Assembly: GCF_000264315.1 (NCBI RefSeq)
Contig: NZ_AJXU01000054.1
Span: 1 to 64,000, forward strand
Source of the DNA: Rhodanobacter fulvus Jip2
GTDB lineage: Bacteria > Pseudomonadota > Gammaproteobacteria > Xanthomonadales > Rhodanobacteraceae
Length of the DNA: 64,000 bases
Direction: 5' to 3'
Each line of letters opens with the position of its first letter. Within the stretch, counting starts at the first letter, position 1. The translations under genes were made by a program, and so were the position numbers. Positions 1 to 8,767 of this stretch are shown here, in pieces. The notes below the pieces were generated by a model. It ran no database searches and had not been told where the DNA came from. It was given only the letters and a program-made list of their open reading frames with translations.

Positions 1-1
1 G

Positions 2-22
2 GTGGCGAAAGTCATCAAGTAG
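2..22 (+). CDS. tuf: Elongation factor Tu, last six codons (partial)
   Basis: The first bases read in frame as V-A-K-V-I-K followed by TAG, which matches the usual C-terminal end of EF-Tu (…VVAKVIK). EF-Tu delivers aminoacyl-tRNA to the ribosome. A tuf copy just upstream of rpsJ is the standard arrangement in gammaproteobacteria, and this context carries most of the call. The rest of the gene lies outside the window. Confidence 0.7.
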   Translation: MAKVIK

Positions 23-32
23 AGCCGTCAAT

Positions 33-59
33 CACGAGGCCGCCGCGCGCGGCCTCGTG
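33..59 (+). terminator. Hairpin after tuf
   Basis: A perfect 10-bp stem (33-42 with 50-59) and a 7-nt GC loop begin 10 nt after the tuf stop. No T-run follows, so it is either a weak or Rho-assisted terminator or a 3'-end stabilising hairpin. Confidence 0.5.
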
Positions 60-103
60 TGCATTCCCGCGGAGGTCCCCGTCGATCGATGTGTCGAGGG
101 GGC

Positions 104-132
104 TTCACTAAGCGGAAGTTTGCAGATATACT
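104..132 (+). promoter_or_regulatory. Candidate sigma70 promoter for the S10 operon
   Basis: A -35 box TTCACT (104-109) and a -10 box TATACT (127-132) are separated by exactly 17 nt. Transcription would start near 139 and give a leader of about 300 nt before rpsJ. This is pattern matching only. Confidence 0.4.
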
Positions 133-437
133 TCGCAGCTTGCTTATCGACGGACATGGTTTCCGTCGATCTACCGCGAAATGAGACACAGGAAGTGTTT
201 CGAGTTCGCTGGCCGAGGACGGCCCTCGCAACCTCACTCGATCAAAGGCACTGCCGATGATCGGTTTTTTTGCGCGAAGGCAAATGCTGGTCCAGGCGAG
301 CCGTCAACGTTCGCCTGGGCTTTTCGAATTTGGGGTGGCGTGTTTGGCGGCCCCGATGTGGTGCAGAAACAGGTTGTGCGGATCGGTGAGAAGCCGTTCC
401 GTTTCACATTACGTTCTTTCGACAACAGGACACGGTT

Positions 438-749
438 ATGGCGAACCAGAAGATTCGGATTCGGCTGAAGGCATACGATCACCGACTGATCGACCGCTCG
501 GCCAGCGAGATTGTCGAGACCGCCAAGCGCACTGGCGCAACGGTACTCGGCCCGATCCCGCTCCCGACCAAGATCGAGCGCTACACGATCCTCACGTCCC
601 CGCATGTGGACAAGGATGCGCGCGATCAGTACGAGACCCGCACGCACAAGCGTGTACTCGACATTGTCGACCCGAACGACAAAACCGTGGACGCGCTCAT
701 GAAGCTTGATCTCGCCGCTGGCGTCGATGTTCAGATCAAGCTCGGTTGA
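438..749 (+). CDS. rpsJ: 30S ribosomal protein S10
   Basis: A 103-residue S10, the normal length, opening with [19 protein letters not shown], which is close to universal in proteobacteria. S10 sits in the head of the 30S subunit and, as NusE, also joins the NusB antitermination complex. It is the first gene of the S10 cluster, behind a long structured leader. The next gene, rplC, begins 20 nt downstream. Identification is secure. Confidence 0.98.
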   Translation: MANQKIRIRLKAYDHRLIDRSASEIVETAKRTGATVLGPIPLPTKIERYTILTSPHVDKDARDQYETRTHKRVLDIVDPNDKTVDALMKLDLAAGVDVQIKLG

Positions 750-769
750 GCGACAGACAGGATACGAAG

Positions 770-1411
770 ATGAGTATCGGATTGGTTGGCCGCAAATGCG
801 GCATGAGTCGCCTCTTCACTGAAGATGGTCGCTCGATTCCGGTGACGCTGATCGAAGCGACCCCGAATCGCGTGACCCAGCTGAAGACGGAAGATAACGA
901 TGGCTACAGCGCCGTCCAGGTTTCAGCGGGCACCAAGCGCGCGAACCTGTTGACCCAGCCGCTGAAGGGTCATTACGCGAAGGCGAAGGTCGAGCCGGGT
1001 CGTGGCTTGTGGGAATTCCGCGTGTCTGCCGATGATCTCGGCAAGTACAGCGTCGGTGCCGACATCAAGGCGGACGAGGTGTTCAGCGTCGGCCAGATCG
1101 TCGATGTCGCCGGTGTGTCGAAGGGCAAGGGCTTCCAGGGCACGATCAAGCGCTGGAACTTCAAGATGGGTGACGCCACCCACGGTAACTCGCTGTCGCA
1201 TCGCGCGCCGGGTTCCATCGGTCAGCGTCAGACCCCGGGTCGCGTTTTCCCGGGCAAGAAGATGGCCGGTCACATGGGTGCGGTCAACCGCACACAGCAG
1301 GGTCTGGAAGTGGTCAAGGTCGACGCCGAGCGTCATCTGATCGCGGTGAAGGGCGCGGTCCCCGGTGCAACCGGTGGCGACGTCATCATCCGCCCGACGA
1401 CGAAGAGCTGA
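770..1411 (+). CDS. rplC: 50S ribosomal protein L3
   Basis: 213 residues from the ATG at 770. A TTG at 746 is in frame but would overlap rpsJ and add eight non-family residues, so the ATG beginning [16 protein letters not shown] is chosen. L3 helps organise the 3' half of 23S rRNA near the peptidyl transferase centre. The conserved central loop ([21 protein letters not shown]) and the glutamine normally methylated by PrmB are visible around residue 150. It is followed at 11 nt by rplD. Confidence 0.98.
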   Translation: MSIGLVGRKCGMSRLFTEDGRSIPVTLIEATPNRVTQLKTEDNDGYSAVQVSAGTKRANLLTQPLKGHYAKAKVEPGRGLWEFRVSADDLGKYSVGADIKADEVFSVGQIVDVAGVSKGKGFQGTIKRWNFKMGDATHGNSLSHRAPGSIGQRQTPGRVFPGKKMAGHMGAVNRTQQGLEVVKVDAERHLIAVKGAVPGATGGDVIIRPTTKS

Positions 1412-1422
1412 GGAGAGACGCC

Positions 1423-2025
1423 ATGGAACTCAATGTCATTGGTGCCAAGTCGCTCAGCGTGTCCGACGAAGTGTTCGGCGGTGAGTACAAGAAGGCCCTG
1501 GTTCACCAGGTCGTGGTGGCCTATCAGGCCGCCGGCCGCGCCGGTACGAAGGCGCAGCTCTCGCGTGGCGAGATGTCCGGTACCACCAAGAAGTTCAAGA
1601 AGCAGAAGGGCGGCGGCGCCCGTCACGGCGATTACCGCGCTCCGATCTTCATCGGTGGTGGTGTCACGTTTGCCGCCAAGCCGCGCAGCTACGAGCAGAA
1701 GGTCAACCGCAAGGCCTACCGCGTGGCGATCCGCTCGATTTTCTCCGAGCTGATTCGTCAGGATCGCCTGAAGGTGGTCGAGAGCTTCGGCATCGAAACG
1801 CCGAAGACCTCCGCGATGGTTGCCAAGCTGGCCGAACTGGACGTTTCCGGTCGCGTGCTGCTGGTGTCCGAAGATGCGTCCGAGTCGGTGTTTCTGGCCG
1901 CGCGCAACATCCCCTATATCCATGTGCTGGACGTGATGGGCCTGAATCCCGTCAGCCTCGTCGGCTCCGACCACGTAGTGGTGACGGTCGATGCGGTGAA
2001 GAAGATCGAGGAGTGGCTGGCATGA
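1423..2025 (+). CDS. rplD: 50S ribosomal protein L4
   Basis: 200 residues, the usual length for L4. The extended arginine/glycine loop that lines the peptide exit tunnel is present around residues 45-100 ([21 protein letters not shown]). In E. coli L4 also represses its own operon through the S10 leader, which makes the long leader upstream of rpsJ relevant. The stop codon overlaps the rplW start in an ATGA arrangement, so the two are probably translationally coupled. Confidence 0.98.
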   Translation: MELNVIGAKSLSVSDEVFGGEYKKALVHQVVVAYQAAGRAGTKAQLSRGEMSGTTKKFKKQKGGGARHGDYRAPIFIGGGVTFAAKPRSYEQKVNRKAYRVAIRSIFSELIRQDRLKVVESFGIETPKTSAMVAKLAELDVSGRVLLVSEDASESVFLAARNIPYIHVLDVMGLNPVSLVGSDHVVVTVDAVKKIEEWLA

Positions 2026-2315
2026 ACAACGAACGCATTCTCGATACGCTGCGTGCGCCGCACATTTCCGAGAAATCGGCGCGTCTGGCCGAGCACAACC
2101 AGTACGTATTCGTGGTTGCCCCCGCGGCAACCAAGGCCGATGTCCGCGCTGCCGTGGAGAAACTGTTCGACGTGAAAGTCGAGCAGGTGAACCTCGTCAA
2201 CACGAAAGGCAAGGTCAAGTCCTTCCGTTTCCGCGCTGGCAGCCGCCAGGGCAAGCGCAAGGCCTATGTGCGTCTTGCCGATGGCCAGACCATCGACGTG
2301 TCCGCCAAGGCCTGA
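2022..2315 (+). CDS. rplW: 50S ribosomal protein L23
   Basis: 97 residues from the ATG at 2022 ([20 protein letters not shown]). A GTG at 2013 is in frame but lies inside rplD. The ATG overlaps the rplD stop by 4 nt. L23 sits at the tunnel exit, where it docks trigger factor and SRP. It keeps the conserved 'HISEKS' N-terminal motif. Confidence 0.97.
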   Translation: MNNERILDTLRAPHISEKSARLAEHNQYVFVVAPAATKADVRAAVEKLFDVKVEQVNLVNTKGKVKSFRFRAGSRQGKRKAYVRLADGQTIDVSAKA

Positions 2316-2332
2316 GCCAGGAGTTCTTTGAG

Positions 2333-3157
2333 ATGGCACTAATCAACCACAAGCCGACCTCGCCAGGCCGTCGCGACGCCGTCAGCGTCAAGACGGAAGG
2401 CCTGTACAAGGGCGCGCCGTACGCGGCGTTGACCGAGTCGCAGTCCCGTAGCGGCGGTCGCAACCATCATGGCCGCATCACCGTGCGTCATCGCGGCGGC
2501 GGTCACAAACAGCATTACCGCATCATCGATTTCAAGCGTGACAAGGAAGGCATCGCCGCCCGCGTCGAGCGCATCGAATACGATCCGAACCGCACCGCGC
2601 ACATTGCGCTGCTGTGCTACGCCGATGGCGAGCGTCGGTACATCATCGCGCCCAAGGGCGTGCAGGTGGACGATCGCCTGGTGTCCGGTCGTGACGCGCC
2701 GATCAAGGCCGGCAACTGCCTGCAGCTGCGCAACATCCCGATGGGCAGCACGATCCATTGCATCGAGCTGCGTCCGGGCAAGGGCGCGCAGATCGCCCGT
2801 AGCGCCGGCGCCTCGGTGCAGCTGGTGGCGCGCGAGTCCGGCTACGCCACGCTGCGTCTTCGCTCCGGCGAAATGCGTCGCGTGTCGGTCGATTGCCGCG
2901 CCACCATCGGTGAGGTCGGCAACGGCGAGCACAGCCTGAAGAAACTCGGCAAGGCCGGCGCCAAGCGCTGGCTGGGTATCCGCCCGACCGTCCGCGGTGT
3001 GGTGATGAACCCGGTCGACCATCCGCACGGCGGTGGTGAAGGCAAGACCTCCGGTGGTCGTCATCCGGTCAGCCCGTGGGGCACGCCGGCGAAGGGTTAC
3101 AAGACCCGTAACAACAAGCGCACGCAGCAGTTCATCGTGCGTCGTCGTACGAAGTAA
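2333..3157 (+). CDS. rplB: 50S ribosomal protein L2
   Basis: 274 residues, typical for L2, with a CAGGAG ribosome-binding site at 2318-2323. The C-terminal stretch with [18 protein letters not shown] (about residues 226-243) contains the invariant histidine implicated in subunit association and peptidyl transfer. L2 binds domain IV of 23S rRNA. rpsS follows after 12 nt. Confidence 0.98.
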   Translation: MALINHKPTSPGRRDAVSVKTEGLYKGAPYAALTESQSRSGGRNHHGRITVRHRGGGHKQHYRIIDFKRDKEGIAARVERIEYDPNRTAHIALLCYADGERRYIIAPKGVQVDDRLVSGRDAPIKAGNCLQLRNIPMGSTIHCIELRPGKGAQIARSAGASVQLVARESGYATLRLRSGEMRRVSVDCRATIGEVGNGEHSLKKLGKAGAKRWLGIRPTVRGVVMNPVDHPHGGGEGKTSGGRHPVSPWGTPAKGYKTRNNKRTQQFIVRRRTK

Positions 3158-3169
3158 CAGGAAACCGAC

Positions 3170-3442
3170 ATGCCTCGCTCTCTGAAGAAAGGTCCGTTCG
3201 TCGACCTTCACCTCGTAAAGAAGGTGGAAGCTGCGGTTTCCGCCAACAACAAGCGTCCGATCAAGACCTGGTCGCGCCGCTCGATGATCCTGCCGGAAAT
3301 GGTCGGCTTGACCATCGCCATCCACAACGGCCGTCAGCACGTGCCCGTCCTGATCAACGAGAACATGGTCGGGCACAAGCTCGGCGAGTTCGCGGTGACC
3401 CGTACGTTCAAGGGCCATGTCGGCGACAAGAAGGGTAAGTGA
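3170..3442 (+). CDS. rpsS: 30S ribosomal protein S19
   Basis: 90 residues beginning [15 protein letters not shown], a family hallmark. S19 sits in the 30S head beside S13 and contacts the A-site finger of 23S rRNA. The TGA stop shares one base with the rplV ATG (TGATG), which implies coupled translation. Confidence 0.98.
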   Translation: MPRSLKKGPFVDLHLVKKVEAAVSANNKRPIKTWSRRSMILPEMVGLTIAIHNGRQHVPVLINENMVGHKLGEFAVTRTFKGHVGDKKGK

Positions 3443-3777
3443 TGAGCACTGAAGCCAAAGCGATCCTGCGTGGCGCCCGCATCTCGGCGCAAAAGGCACG
3501 CCTGGTGGCTGATCTCGTCCGCGGGCTTCCCGTGGGCCGGGCCAGCGACGTGCTCACCTACACCAACAAGAAGGCCGCACACCTCGTTCGCAAGGTGCTG
3601 CTTTCGGCCGTCGCCAATGCCGAGAACAATCTCGGCGCCGACGTTGACGAACTGAAGGTGTCCAGCATCTTCGTCGACGAAGGTCCGGCGATGAAGCGCA
3701 TGTATGCCAGGGCCAAGGGCCGCGGTTCGCGCATCCTGAAACGCACCAGCCACATCACTGTGGTTGTTGGCAACTGA
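3442..3777 (+). CDS. rplV: 50S ribosomal protein L22
   Basis: 111 residues from the ATG at 3442. A GTG one codon upstream lies inside rpsS and is not preferred. L22 has a globular domain plus a long beta-hairpin that reaches into the exit tunnel. The hairpin tip region ([21 protein letters not shown], about residues 80-100) is intact and is where macrolide-resistance changes arise in other bacteria. Confidence 0.97.
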   Translation: MSTEAKAILRGARISAQKARLVADLVRGLPVGRASDVLTYTNKKAAHLVRKVLLSAVANAENNLGADVDELKVSSIFVDEGPAMKRMYARAKGRGSRILKRTSHITVVVGN

Positions 3778-3792
3778 CCGAGGATATAGACG

Positions 3793-4545
3793 ATGGGTCA
3801 TAAAGTTCATCCCACCGGTATCCGCCTCGGCATTGCCAAGGATTGGAACTCGAAGTGGTATGCGAACAAGCGTGATTACGCCACGTACCTCGTGGCGGAC
3901 ATCAAGGTTCGCGACATGCTGAAGAAGAAGCTGGCCCAGGCCGGCATCTCGAAAATCCAGATCGAGCGTCCGGCCAAGACCGCACGCGTGACGATCCACA
4001 CCGCCCGTCCGGGCGTGGTGATCGGCAAGAAGGGCGAGGATATCGAGAAGCTGCGCAAGGAAGTCAGCGACATGATGGGCGTCCCGACGCACATCAACGT
4101 CAGCGAAGTGCGCAAGCCCGAGCTCGACGCGCAGCTGGTTGCCGAATCGATCGCGCAGCAGCTGGAGCGCCGCATCATGTTCCGCCGCGCGATGAAGCGC
4201 TCGGTCGGCAACGCGATGCGCCTGGGTGCGCTGGGCGTGAAGATCAACGTGTCCGGTCGTCTGAACGGTGCCGAGATCGCTCGTTCCGAATGGAGCCGCG
4301 AAGGTCGCGTGCCGCTGCATACGCTGCGTGCCGACATCGACTACGGCTTTGCCGAGGCGAAAACCACCTACGGCATCATCGGCATCAAGGTGTGGATCTT
4401 CAAGGGCGAAATCTTCGATCTCGCCGCGGCCACCCAGGAGTCGAAGGACGAGTCGTCGCAGCCGCGCCGCGAAGGTGGCGAAGGTCGTCGTAATGATTCG
4501 CGTCGCGAGGCCGGTGACGGCCGCCGCGAGCGGTCTGCGAAGTAA
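3793..4545 (+). CDS. rpsC: 30S ribosomal protein S3
   Basis: 250 residues. The KH-type RNA-binding segment with [13 protein letters not shown] (about residues 77-89) lies on the mRNA entry side of the 30S subunit, where S3 contributes to helicase activity. The C-terminus after about residue 215 is a low-complexity tail rich in Arg, Glu, Gly and Asp that extends past the E. coli protein (233 aa). The tail is probably disordered. rplP follows after 11 nt. Confidence 0.98.
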   Translation: MGHKVHPTGIRLGIAKDWNSKWYANKRDYATYLVADIKVRDMLKKKLAQAGISKIQIERPAKTARVTIHTARPGVVIGKKGEDIEKLRKEVSDMMGVPTHINVSEVRKPELDAQLVAESIAQQLERRIMFRRAMKRSVGNAMRLGALGVKINVSGRLNGAEIARSEWSREGRVPLHTLRADIDYGFAEAKTTYGIIGIKVWIFKGEIFDLAAATQESKDESSQPRREGGEGRRNDSRREAGDGRRERSAK

Positions 4546-4556
4546 GGAGAGTTGCC

Positions 4557-4970
4557 ATGTTGCAACCTAAGCGAACCAAATACCGCAAGCAGTTCAAGGG
4601 CCGCAACGACGGCTTGGCCCAGTGCGCCAACCTCGTCAGTTTCGGCGAGTACGGCCTGAAGGCGATCACGCACGGTGCGATCACCGCGCGCCAGATCGAG
4701 GCCGCCCGTCGTTGCATCACGCGCTACGTCAAGCGTGGCGGCAAGTTGTGGATCCGCGTGTTCCCCGACAAGCCGATCACCAAGAAGCCGATCGAAGTGC
4801 GTATGGGCGCCGGCAAGGGCAGCGTCGAGTTCTGGGTAGCCCAGATCCAGCCCGGCCGCATGCTTTACGAGATCGAGGGTCTCGACGAGACCACAGCGCG
4901 TGAGGCGTTCCGTCTGGCGGCGGCGAAGCTGTCCGTGCAGACCCAGTTCGTGACCAGGGCGGTGATGTGA
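4557..4970 (+). CDS. rplP: 50S ribosomal protein L16
   Basis: 137 residues starting [20 protein letters not shown]16 is a late-assembling protein near the A-site tRNA elbow. Arg81, hydroxylated by YcfD in E. coli, lies in the conserved region around [15 protein letters not shown], and the sequence is compatible with such a target. The stop codon overlaps the rpmC start as TGATG. Confidence 0.98.
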   Translation: MLQPKRTKYRKQFKGRNDGLAQCANLVSFGEYGLKAITHGAITARQIEAARRCITRYVKRGGKLWIRVFPDKPITKKPIEVRMGAGKGSVEFWVAQIQPGRMLYEIEGLDETTAREAFRLAAAKLSVQTQFVTRAVM

Positions 4971-5155
4971 TGGCCAGCAAAGATATCAATAACCAGTCGG
5001 CCGACGAGTTGAAGCAGCACCTGCTGGACCTGCGCAAGGAGCAGTTCAACCTGCGCATGCAAAAGGGTTCCGGCCAGCTCACTCAGCCGCACCAGCTTCG
5101 CCGCGTTCGGCGTGACATCGCCCGCACGAAGTTCGTGCTCGGCGGCAAGAAGTAA
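4970..5155 (+). CDS. rpmC: 50S ribosomal protein L29
   Basis: 61 residues from the ATG at 4970; the GTG at 4967 lies inside rplP. L29 is a small two-helix protein near the tunnel exit. The signature [11 protein letters not shown] and the basic C-terminal helix ([11 protein letters not shown]) are clear. Overlap with rplP suggests coupled translation. Confidence 0.97.
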   Translation: MASKDINNQSADELKQHLLDLRKEQFNLRMQKGSGQLTQPHQLRRVRRDIARTKFVLGGKK

Positions 5156-5167
5156 GGGACGGCCGAG

Positions 5168-5449
5168 ATGAGCGCCAACAATCAAGAAGTTCAAGCAGAA
5201 GCGAAGCAGGCACGTACCCTCGAGGGTCGCGTCACCAGCAACAAGATGAACAAGACGGTCACCGTGCTGGTCGAGCGCCAGGTGCAGCATTGGCTGCTGG
5301 GCAAGATCATCCGTCGTTCGACCAAGCTGCATGCGCAGGACGACCTGGGTGCGAACGAAGGTGATCTCGTACGTATCGCCGAGTGCCGTCCGTTGTCCAA
5401 GACCAAGCATCACCGTGTGGTCGAAATCATCACGCGCGCCAGCGTCTAA
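5168..5449 (+). CDS. rpsQ: 30S ribosomal protein S17
   Basis: 93 residues, an OB-fold primary binder of 16S rRNA. The core begins at about residue 16 ([20 protein letters not shown]), after a short acidic/polar N-terminal extension slightly longer than in E. coli (84 aa). The start at 5168 is preceded by a GGGACGG purine-rich stretch. Confidence 0.97.
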   Translation: MSANNQEVQAEAKQARTLEGRVTSNKMNKTVTVLVERQVQHWLLGKIIRRSTKLHAQDDLGANEGDLVRIAECRPLSKTKHHRVVEIITRASV

Positions 5450-5463
5450 GGGAGGGTGCAGAC

Positions 5464-5832
5464 ATGATTCAGGTGCAAAGCACGCTCTCCGCAGCGGACA
5501 ACAGCGGCGCGAAGGAACTGATGTGCATCAAGGTGCTCGGTGGCTCCAAGCGCCGTTACGCCGCGATCGGTGACGTCATCAAGGTCACCGTGAAGGATGC
5601 GATTCCGCGCGGCAAGGTAAAGAAGGGCGAGGTGTACAGTGCCGTGGTGGTTCGTACCGCCAAGGGTGTGCGCCGTCCCGATGGTTCGCTGATCCGTTTC
5701 GACGGCAATGCAGCGGTCCTCCTCAACAACAAGCTCGAGCCGATCGGCACCCGTATTTTCGGACCGGTCACCCGCGAGCTGCGCAGCGAGAAGTTCATGA
5801 AGATCGTCTCCCTCGCGCCTGAAGTGCTCTGA
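5464..5832 (+). CDS. rplN: 50S ribosomal protein L14
   Basis: 122 residues beginning [19 protein letters not shown]. The open frame extends further upstream into rpsQ, but the ATG at 5464, behind GGGAGGG, gives the exact family length. L14 forms intersubunit bridges with h14 of 16S rRNA and is the docking site of the silencing factor RsfS. Confidence 0.98.
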   Translation: MIQVQSTLSAADNSGAKELMCIKVLGGSKRRYAAIGDVIKVTVKDAIPRGKVKKGEVYSAVVVRTAKGVRRPDGSLIRFDGNAAVLLNNKLEPIGTRIFGPVTRELRSEKFMKIVSLAPEVL

Positions 5833-5845
5833 GCGGAGTCAAGAC

Positions 5846-6160
5846 ATGAACCGTATCCGTAAGGGTGATCAGGTCCTCGTGATCACCGGCAAAAACAAGG
5901 GCCAACGCGGCGATGTGCTGCGTGTTGCAGGCGAGCGCGTGTTCGTCTCCAACGTGAATCTGGTCAAGCGCCACACCAAGCCGAACCCGCAGGCCAACCA
6001 GGCTGGCGGTATCGTCGAGCGTGAAGCTTCGATCCATCTCTCCAATGTGCAGCTGTTCAACCCCGCCACGAACAAGGGTGAACGCGTCGGCACCAAAACG
6101 CTCGAAGATGGGCGCAAGGTCCGCGTGTTCCGTTCGAATGGCGAGGTCGTGGACGCGTAA
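5846..6160 (+). CDS. rplX: 50S ribosomal protein L24
   Basis: 104 residues with the N-terminal KOW motif ([22 protein letters not shown], about residues 6-27). L24 is an assembly initiator that binds the 5' end of 23S rRNA. In E. coli the S8 autoregulatory site lies between this gene and rplE; the spacer here is only 11 nt, leaving little room for such a site. Confidence 0.98.
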   Translation: MNRIRKGDQVLVITGKNKGQRGDVLRVAGERVFVSNVNLVKRHTKPNPQANQAGGIVEREASIHLSNVQLFNPATNKGERVGTKTLEDGRKVRVFRSNGEVVDA

Positions 6161-6171
6161 GGAACACGATC

Positions 6172-6711
6172 ATGACGCGCCTTGAAAAGTTTTATAAAGA
6201 GCAGGTAGTGGCGAAGCTCACCGAGCAGTTCGGCTACCAGAACGTGATGCAGGTTCCCCGCATCACCAAGATCACGCTGAACATGGGCGTGGGCGAAGCG
6301 GCCGGCAACAAGAAAGTGCTGGAGAATGCCGTGGCCGACATGGCCAAGCTTTCCGGCCAGAAGCCGATCACGACCAAGGCGCGCGTTTCCGTGGCCTCGT
6401 TCAAGATCCGCGACGGCTGGCCGATCGGTTGCAAGGTCACCTTGCGCCGCGCCCAGATGTGGGAGTTCATGGACCGCCTGATCAACATCTCGCTGCCCCG
6501 CGTGCGCGACTTCCGCGGCGTGTCGGCGAAGGCGTTCGACGGCCGCGGCAACTACAACTTCGGCATCAAGGAACAGATCATCTTCCCGGAGATCGATTTC
6601 GACCAGGTCGACGCGCTGCGCGGTATGGATATTTCCATCACCACCACCGCCAAGACCGATGATGAAGCCAAGGCCTTGCTGGCCGCGTTCAGCTTCCCGT
6701 TCCGCAACTGA
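6172..6711 (+). CDS. rplE: 50S ribosomal protein L5
   Basis: 179 residues, as in E. coli. L5 binds 5S rRNA together with L18 and L25 in the central protuberance and touches the P-site tRNA. Conserved blocks [10 protein letters not shown] and [20 protein letters not shown] are present. rpsN begins 12 nt downstream. Confidence 0.98.
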   Translation: MTRLEKFYKEQVVAKLTEQFGYQNVMQVPRITKITLNMGVGEAAGNKKVLENAVADMAKLSGQKPITTKARVSVASFKIRDGWPIGCKVTLRRAQMWEFMDRLINISLPRVRDFRGVSAKAFDGRGNYNFGIKEQIIFPEIDFDQVDALRGMDISITTTAKTDDEAKALLAAFSFPFRN

Positions 6712-6723
6712 TAGGCGTTATCC

Positions 6724-7029
6724 ATGGCCAAGACATCAATGGTGAACCGCGATATCAAGCGGACCAAACTCGTTCAGAAGTACGCCGCCAAGCGCGCCGA
6801 ACTGAAGGCGATCGTACTGAGCGCCACCGCTTCTTATGAAGAGAAGATGGACGCCCAGGGCAAACTGCAGAAGCTGCCGCGCGACGCCAGCCCGGTACGC
6901 CAGCGCACCCGCTGTGCGTTGACCGGCCGCCCGCGTGCCGTCTACGCGAAGTTCGGCCTGGGTCGCAACAAGCTGCGTGAGGCGACCATGCGCGGCGACG
7001 TGCCGGGTCTGCGCAAGGCCAGCTGGTAA
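6724..7029 (+). CDS. rpsN: 30S ribosomal protein S14 (zinc-free form)
   Basis: 101 residues. This is the long, zinc-independent S14: the C-terminal region has one cysteine (RCALTGRPR) and no paired CxxC motifs, so it is not the zinc-binding type. S14 is assembled late into the 30S head. It is the last gene before an unusually long, structured spacer, which separates it from rpsH. Confidence 0.97.
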   Translation: MAKTSMVNRDIKRTKLVQKYAAKRAELKAIVLSATASYEEKMDAQGKLQKLPRDASPVRQRTRCALTGRPRAVYAKFGLGRNKLREATMRGDVPGLRKASW

Positions 7030-7246
7030 TTTGATTTGAGCCGACGGAGGGGCATTCCGCCCCGACGTCGAGCCACGCGCTGGCATGTCGCCATCGCTGA
7101 TGCGACTACCGCATCGAGATTCGCTAAAACCTGGTAAAGCTGATATAGTCGGCGGTCTGCGCAACGCAGGCCGGCTTCCATGCTGGCTCACAATCTGATT
7201 GATTTCCGGTTTTATCGGATATCGGTGCACTCTGAAGGATGTTTTC
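7030..7246 (+). promoter_or_regulatory. Structured 217-nt spacer between rpsN and rpsH
   Basis: Three hairpins are visible. The first is 7042-7070: stems CGACG/CGTCG and GGGGC/GCCCC around a symmetric GA/GA internal loop, with loop ATTCC. The second is 7099-7115: stem GATGCG/CGCATC. The third is 7154-7172: eight pairs with one G-U and a CAA loop. A candidate promoter lies between the second and third. No plausible gene fits. In most bacteria this junction is short, so separate control of the distal spc genes is likely. Confidence 0.6.
7120..7149 (+). promoter_or_regulatory. Candidate extended -10 promoter for rpsH and distal spc genes
   Basis: The -10 is TATAGT (7144-7149) preceded by TGA, giving an extended -10 element (TGn). 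A loose -35, TTCGCT (7120-7125), lies 18 nt upstream. The start would fall near 7156, at the foot of the third spacer hairpin, giving a 5' UTR of about 90 nt before rpsH. Confidence 0.5.
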
Positions 7247-7642
7247 ATGAGCATGACTGATCCCATCGCCGATCTGTTTACGCGCGTCCGCAATGCCCAG
7301 GCCATGGGCAAGCCGTCCGTTCGTATGCCGTCGTCGAAGTTGAAGGTGGCGATCGCCAACCTTCTCAAGAACGAGGGTTATATCCTCGATCTCAAGACCT
7401 CCGCCGAGGAGGGCAAGCCGGTACTCGAGATTCAACTCAAGTACTTCGACGGCGCCCCCGCCATCGAGACCATCTCCCGTGTCAGCCGTTCCGGCCTGCG
7501 TGTGTATCGCGGCAAGGACGAGTTGCCCAAGGTGCTGGGTGGCCTGGGTATTTCCATCATCTCGACTTCCGCCGGTCTGCTGACCGACGCGCAGGCCCGT
7601 GCCAAGGGTCTGGGCGGCGAAGTCATCGGCCAAGTGGCATAA
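7247..7642 (+). CDS. rpsH: 30S ribosomal protein S8
   Basis: 131 residues from the ATG at 7247 ([18 protein letters not shown]), chosen over an upstream in-frame ATG at 7199 because a GAAGGA ribosome-binding site (7234-7239) sits 7 nt before it and family length fits. S8 is a primary binder of helix 21 in 16S rRNA and in E. coli represses the spc operon. Here it becomes the first gene of a separately promoted segment. Confidence 0.98.
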   Translation: MSMTDPIADLFTRVRNAQAMGKPSVRMPSSKLKVAIANLLKNEGYILDLKTSAEEGKPVLEIQLKYFDGAPAIETISRVSRSGLRVYRGKDELPKVLGGLGISIISTSAGLLTDAQARAKGLGGEVIGQVA

Positions 7643-7652
7643 GGAGTCGATC

Positions 7653-8180
7653 ATGTCACGAGTAGCCAAACAGCCGATTACCCTGCCCAAGGGCGTGGAA
7701 CTGGTCGTGGGTGCCGAGAACATTTCGGTCAAGGGCCCGAAGGGAACCTTGACCGTTCATCACCTGCCGGGTGTTTCGGTGGCGGTGGACAACGGCGTTG
7801 CCACCATCAGCCTCGCCGAAGGTACTGACGACATGTTCGGCGGCACCGCGCGTGCGTTGCTGGCCAACATGGTCAAGGGCGTTTCCGACGGTTATGAGCG
7901 CAAGCTGGAGCTGGTCGGCGTGGGTTACCGCGCATCGATGGCCGGCAAGTCGCTGAACCTCAGCCTCGGGTTTTCCCATCCGGTGGTGTTTGATGCGCCC
8001 GAAGGCATCAGCATCGAGACGCCGACGCAGACCGAAGTCCTGATCAAGGGCAGCGACAAGCAGCGCGTCGGCCAGGTGGCCGCCAAGATCCGCGGCTTCC
8101 GTCCGCCCGAGCCGTACAAGGGCAAGGGTGTCCGCTATGCCGGTGAGAAGATCACGATGAAGGAAGCCAAGAAGGCTTAA
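7653..8180 (+). CDS. rplF: 50S ribosomal protein L6
   Basis: 175 residues from the ATG at 7653, preceded by AAGGAG (7641-7646). L6 has two similar domains and lies near the sarcin-ricin loop and the L7/L12 stalk base. The C-terminal [16 protein letters not shown] is a family signature. It is followed by a 118-nt structured spacer instead of an immediate rplR. Confidence 0.98.
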   Translation: MSRVAKQPITLPKGVELVVGAENISVKGPKGTLTVHHLPGVSVAVDNGVATISLAEGTDDMFGGTARALLANMVKGVSDGYERKLELVGVGYRASMAGKSLNLSLGFSHPVVFDAPEGISIETPTQTEVLIKGSDKQRVGQVAAKIRGFRPPEPYKGKGVRYAGEKITMKEAKKA

Positions 8181-8298
8181 GTGAGTTAGCACGCTTTCCC
8201 TGCGTGTGGAAAGCGGCCATCCATGGCCGCACTCCTCAATAGAGCAGGGCGATTCGCTAACACTCATGCAAGTCGATCCGCTTCCTGGAGATATAACG
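8181..8298 (+). promoter_or_regulatory. Structured 118-nt rplF-rplR spacer (possible RNA switch)
   Basis: An outer stem GTTAGC (8185-8190) / GCTAAC (8256-8261) would enclose two hairpins: CGCTTTCC/GGAAAGCG (8192-8199/8208-8215) and GCGGCC/GGCCGC (8213-8218/8225-8230). The two inner stems share 8213-8215, so they compete. This reads as a three-way-junction leader with alternative folds. No reading frame of note lies here. Confidence 0.5.
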
Positions 8299-8652
8299 AT
8301 GAACAAGAACGAAAGTCGTCTGCGTCGCGCCAAGTCCACCCGCTCGCACATCCGCAAGCTGGCGGTTGCGCGCCTGTCGGTGCATCGCACCGGCCAGCAT
8401 TTGTACGCTCAGGTGTTCGATGCGTCGGGCACCAACGTGGTGGCCGCTGCCTCGACGCTGCAGAAGTCCGTGGCCGAAGGCCTGAAGGGCACCAAGAACC
8501 TGGCCGCCGCCGCGGCGGTGGGCAAGGCTGTGGCCGAGCGCGCCAAGGCTGCCGGTATCGAGTCGGTGGCATTCGACCGCTCCGGTTTCCGCTATCACGG
8601 GCGTATCAAGGCGTTGGCCGAAGCTGCTCGCGAAGCGGGTCTGAAGTTTTAA
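8299..8652 (+). CDS. rplR: 50S ribosomal protein L18
   Basis: 117 residues from the ATG at 8299 ([18 protein letters not shown]), with TGGAG at 8286-8290 as ribosome-binding site. L18 carries 5S rRNA into the 50S subunit together with L5. The basic N-terminal tail and the C-terminal [20 protein letters not shown] motif are intact. Structured spacers flank it on both sides, which is unusual for this operon. Confidence 0.98.
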   Translation: MNKNESRLRRAKSTRSHIRKLAVARLSVHRTGQHLYAQVFDASGTNVVAAASTLQKSVAEGLKGTKNLAAAAAVGKAVAERAKAAGIESVAFDRSGFRYHGRIKALAEAAREAGLKF

Positions 8653-8767
8653 GAAAGCGACACCTGGTTCGGCAGCGCCTCCGGCGTGCCGGTACCGCAG
8701 CGACACCTACAACTCCAAGCGGCTCAGCCGCAAGCAAAGTCCCGTTTGTCGGGCATACGGATAGAAC
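8653..8767 (+). promoter_or_regulatory. Structured 115-nt rplR-rpsE spacer
   Basis: It contains three consecutive small hairpins: 8670-8691 (CGGCA/TGCCG with a bulged G, then CGCC/GGCG and a TCC loop), 8719-8731 (GCGGC-TCA-GCCGC) and 8741-8753 (CCCG-TTTGT-CGGG). A direct repeat AGCGACACCT brackets the first (about 8656 and 8699). No clear T-run or gene is present. Confidence 0.45.

Larger units (their letters stand above)
23..437 (+). other. 415-nt tuf-rpsJ intergenic region, likely S10 leader
   Basis: There is no credible gene here. It holds the post-tuf hairpin, a candidate sigma70 promoter (104-132), a short hairpin at 253-265 running into seven T's (265-271), and an 8-bp stem at 292-299/311-318 followed by TTTT (321-324). 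This arrangement would suit an attenuated leader for the S10 operon. In E. coli the S10 leader responds to L4, but no E. coli-like L4 site is recognisable here. Confidence 0.5.
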
